In this document: positions 63,327 to 64,000 of the stretch, piece by piece
Layout of the letters: each line of letters begins with the position of its first letter
Position numbering within the stretch: position 1 is the first letter of the stretch
Source: Brevibacillus porteri
Lineage (GTDB): Bacteria > Bacillota > Bacilli > Brevibacillales > Brevibacillaceae
Assembly (NCBI RefSeq): GCF_003013475.1
Contig: NZ_PXZO01000002.1
Location: 248,001-312,000, forward strand
DNA length: 64,000 bases
Reading direction: 5' to 3'
Notes under the pieces: model-generated
The model's input: only the letters and a program-made list of their open reading frames with translations
What the model was told of the DNA's origin: nothing
Database searches by the model: none
Position numbers and translations under genes: made by a program

Positions 63327-64000
63327 CTACTCCAATGTATCAAAGGCTTCTTTCATAACCTGTGCAATAAAATCGATATCATCACTCGTCGTGGTAAACG
63401 GGGGCGAGAGTGTCAGCACATTATTGAAGCTCGGAATAGTGTCGCCATTGCGACCGATGATTAGCCCACGCTTCTTGCACTCGGCAATCACCTGTGTTAA
63501 TTTCGCTGGCGCCGCGGGTTCCTTCGTTTTGCGATCCTCTACCATCTCAATCCCCATCAGGAAGCCAAAGCTACGAATGTCTCCAACGTATGGATGATCT
63601 GCGAGAAACGCCAGCTTGGCACGCAATTCTGCACCGAGCTCCTCCGCTCTCTCCACCAGTTTTTCCTCTTCTAAAATTTCGAGATTTTTCAGGGCAAGCG
63701 CGCATGCCGCCGGATTGCCGCCGAACGTATTGACATGACGGAAATGCAGATTATTCCCCTGCTCATTGAATTTGTCTGCGATTTCTGCCCGCACAGCCGT
63801 TGCGGAAAGTGGCAGGTAGGCACTCGTAATACCTTTGGCCATGGTCACGATGTCAGGCTTGATTCCGAAGTTTTGGTGGCCGAACTTTTGACCTGAGCGA
63901 CCAAATCCGCAGATGACCTCGTCTACGATCATCAACACGCCGTACTTATCGCAGATTTCCCGCACTTTTGGCATGTATTCGGGCGAAGGAACGAGGACGC
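63327..64000 (-). CDS. Class III aminotransferase, C-terminal part, cut by window edge
   Basis: The visible 224 residues hold the second half of an omega-amino acid:pyruvate-type aminotransferase: EICDKYGVLMIVDEVICGFG with the PLP Asp, GIKPDIVTMAKGITSAYLPL with the predicted PLP Lys, HVNTFGGNPAACALAL and the final LTLSPPFTTTSDDID. The frame is open to the window edge (VLVPSPEYMPKV), so the start lies to the right. Members of this group deaminate beta-alanine, taurine or similar amines; use of the beta-alanine made by the pyrimidine operon is possible, but the gene is not part of it. Confidence 0.9.
   Translation of the reverse strand, partial: VLVPSPEYMPKVREICDKYGVLMIVDEVICGFGRSGQKFGHQNFGIKPDIVTMAKGITSAYLPLSATAVRAEIADKFNEQGNNLHFRHVNTFGGNPAACALALKNLEILEEEKLVERAEELGAELRAKLAFLADHPYVGDIRSFGFLMGIEMVEDRKTKEPAAPAKLTQVIAECKKRGLIIGRNGDTIPSFNNVLTLSPPFTTTSDDIDFIAQVMKEAFDTLE

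Noticed and set aside
1-64000. CRISPR arrays, insertion sequences, prophage or attachment sites
   Set aside because: No regularly spaced direct repeats, transposase-like proteins or phage genes were seen on either strand.

Overview
The window looks like chromosomal DNA of a Firmicute of the Brevibacillus/Paenibacillus type, most likely Brevibacillus. The signs are Bacillus-style ribosome binding sites (AGGAGG, often with TTG or GTG starts), intrinsic terminators with T-runs, CcpA cre-like sites, a sporulation-type PAS kinase, a YycC-like peptide, TenI/ThiE, and a large peptide synthetase cluster. The genus is inferred from gene content and was not tested by a search.

Positions 1-24000 (minus strand) are one tightly packed biosynthetic operon read from about 24025 down through the left edge. 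In order of transcription it encodes an NRPS C-A-T-E module, a KamA-like radical SAM enzyme, an NRPS of C-A-T-C-VOC-VOC-C* layout, a class I aminotransferase, three more NRPS subunits (A-T-C, half-C-A-T-C, half-C-A-T) and the first 116 residues of a polyketide synthase. The first module has an N-terminal condensation domain, an adenylation pocket that reads as asparagine and an epimerization domain. This is the layout of N-acyl-D-Asn prodrug antibiotics (zwittermicin, xenocoumacin and colibactin logic). No thioesterase, peptidase or exporter is in view, so the cluster must continue left of the window. A sigma-A promoter and a CodY-like box precede the operon, and a divergent GNAT acetyltransferase gene (24244) is a self-resistance candidate.

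Positions 24700-34100 hold two tRNA genes (Leu-CAA, Tyr-GTA) with their own promoter, small conserved genes, a thioredoxin-like protein, a TlpA/CcdA thiol-redox pair, a DinB-fold protein, and an RND efflux pump with its adaptor next to a short MarR regulator.

Positions 34200-43200 hold a NarL-type two-component system with tandem palindromes in its promoter, a soluble PAS kinase, an HmoA-like monooxygenase, thiamine genes (thiE, tenI) and several uncharacterised genes, including a 43-residue peptide gene.

Positions 43291-48853 encode a tripartite tricarboxylate transporter (tctCBA) with a cre site and an attenuator-like hairpin, followed by its probable CitA/CitB-type two-component system. 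Positions 49077-58096 hold an NCS1 permease, a chemoreceptor, an ADP-ribosyltransferase-like protein and the reductive pyrimidine degradation operon (preT, preA, dihydropyrimidinase, beta-ureidopropionase). The right end carries a two-gene unit with a ribbon-helix-helix-like protein, two secreted proteins of unknown function, a LOG-family protein, a MazG-like protein and the 3' part of a class III aminotransferase gene.
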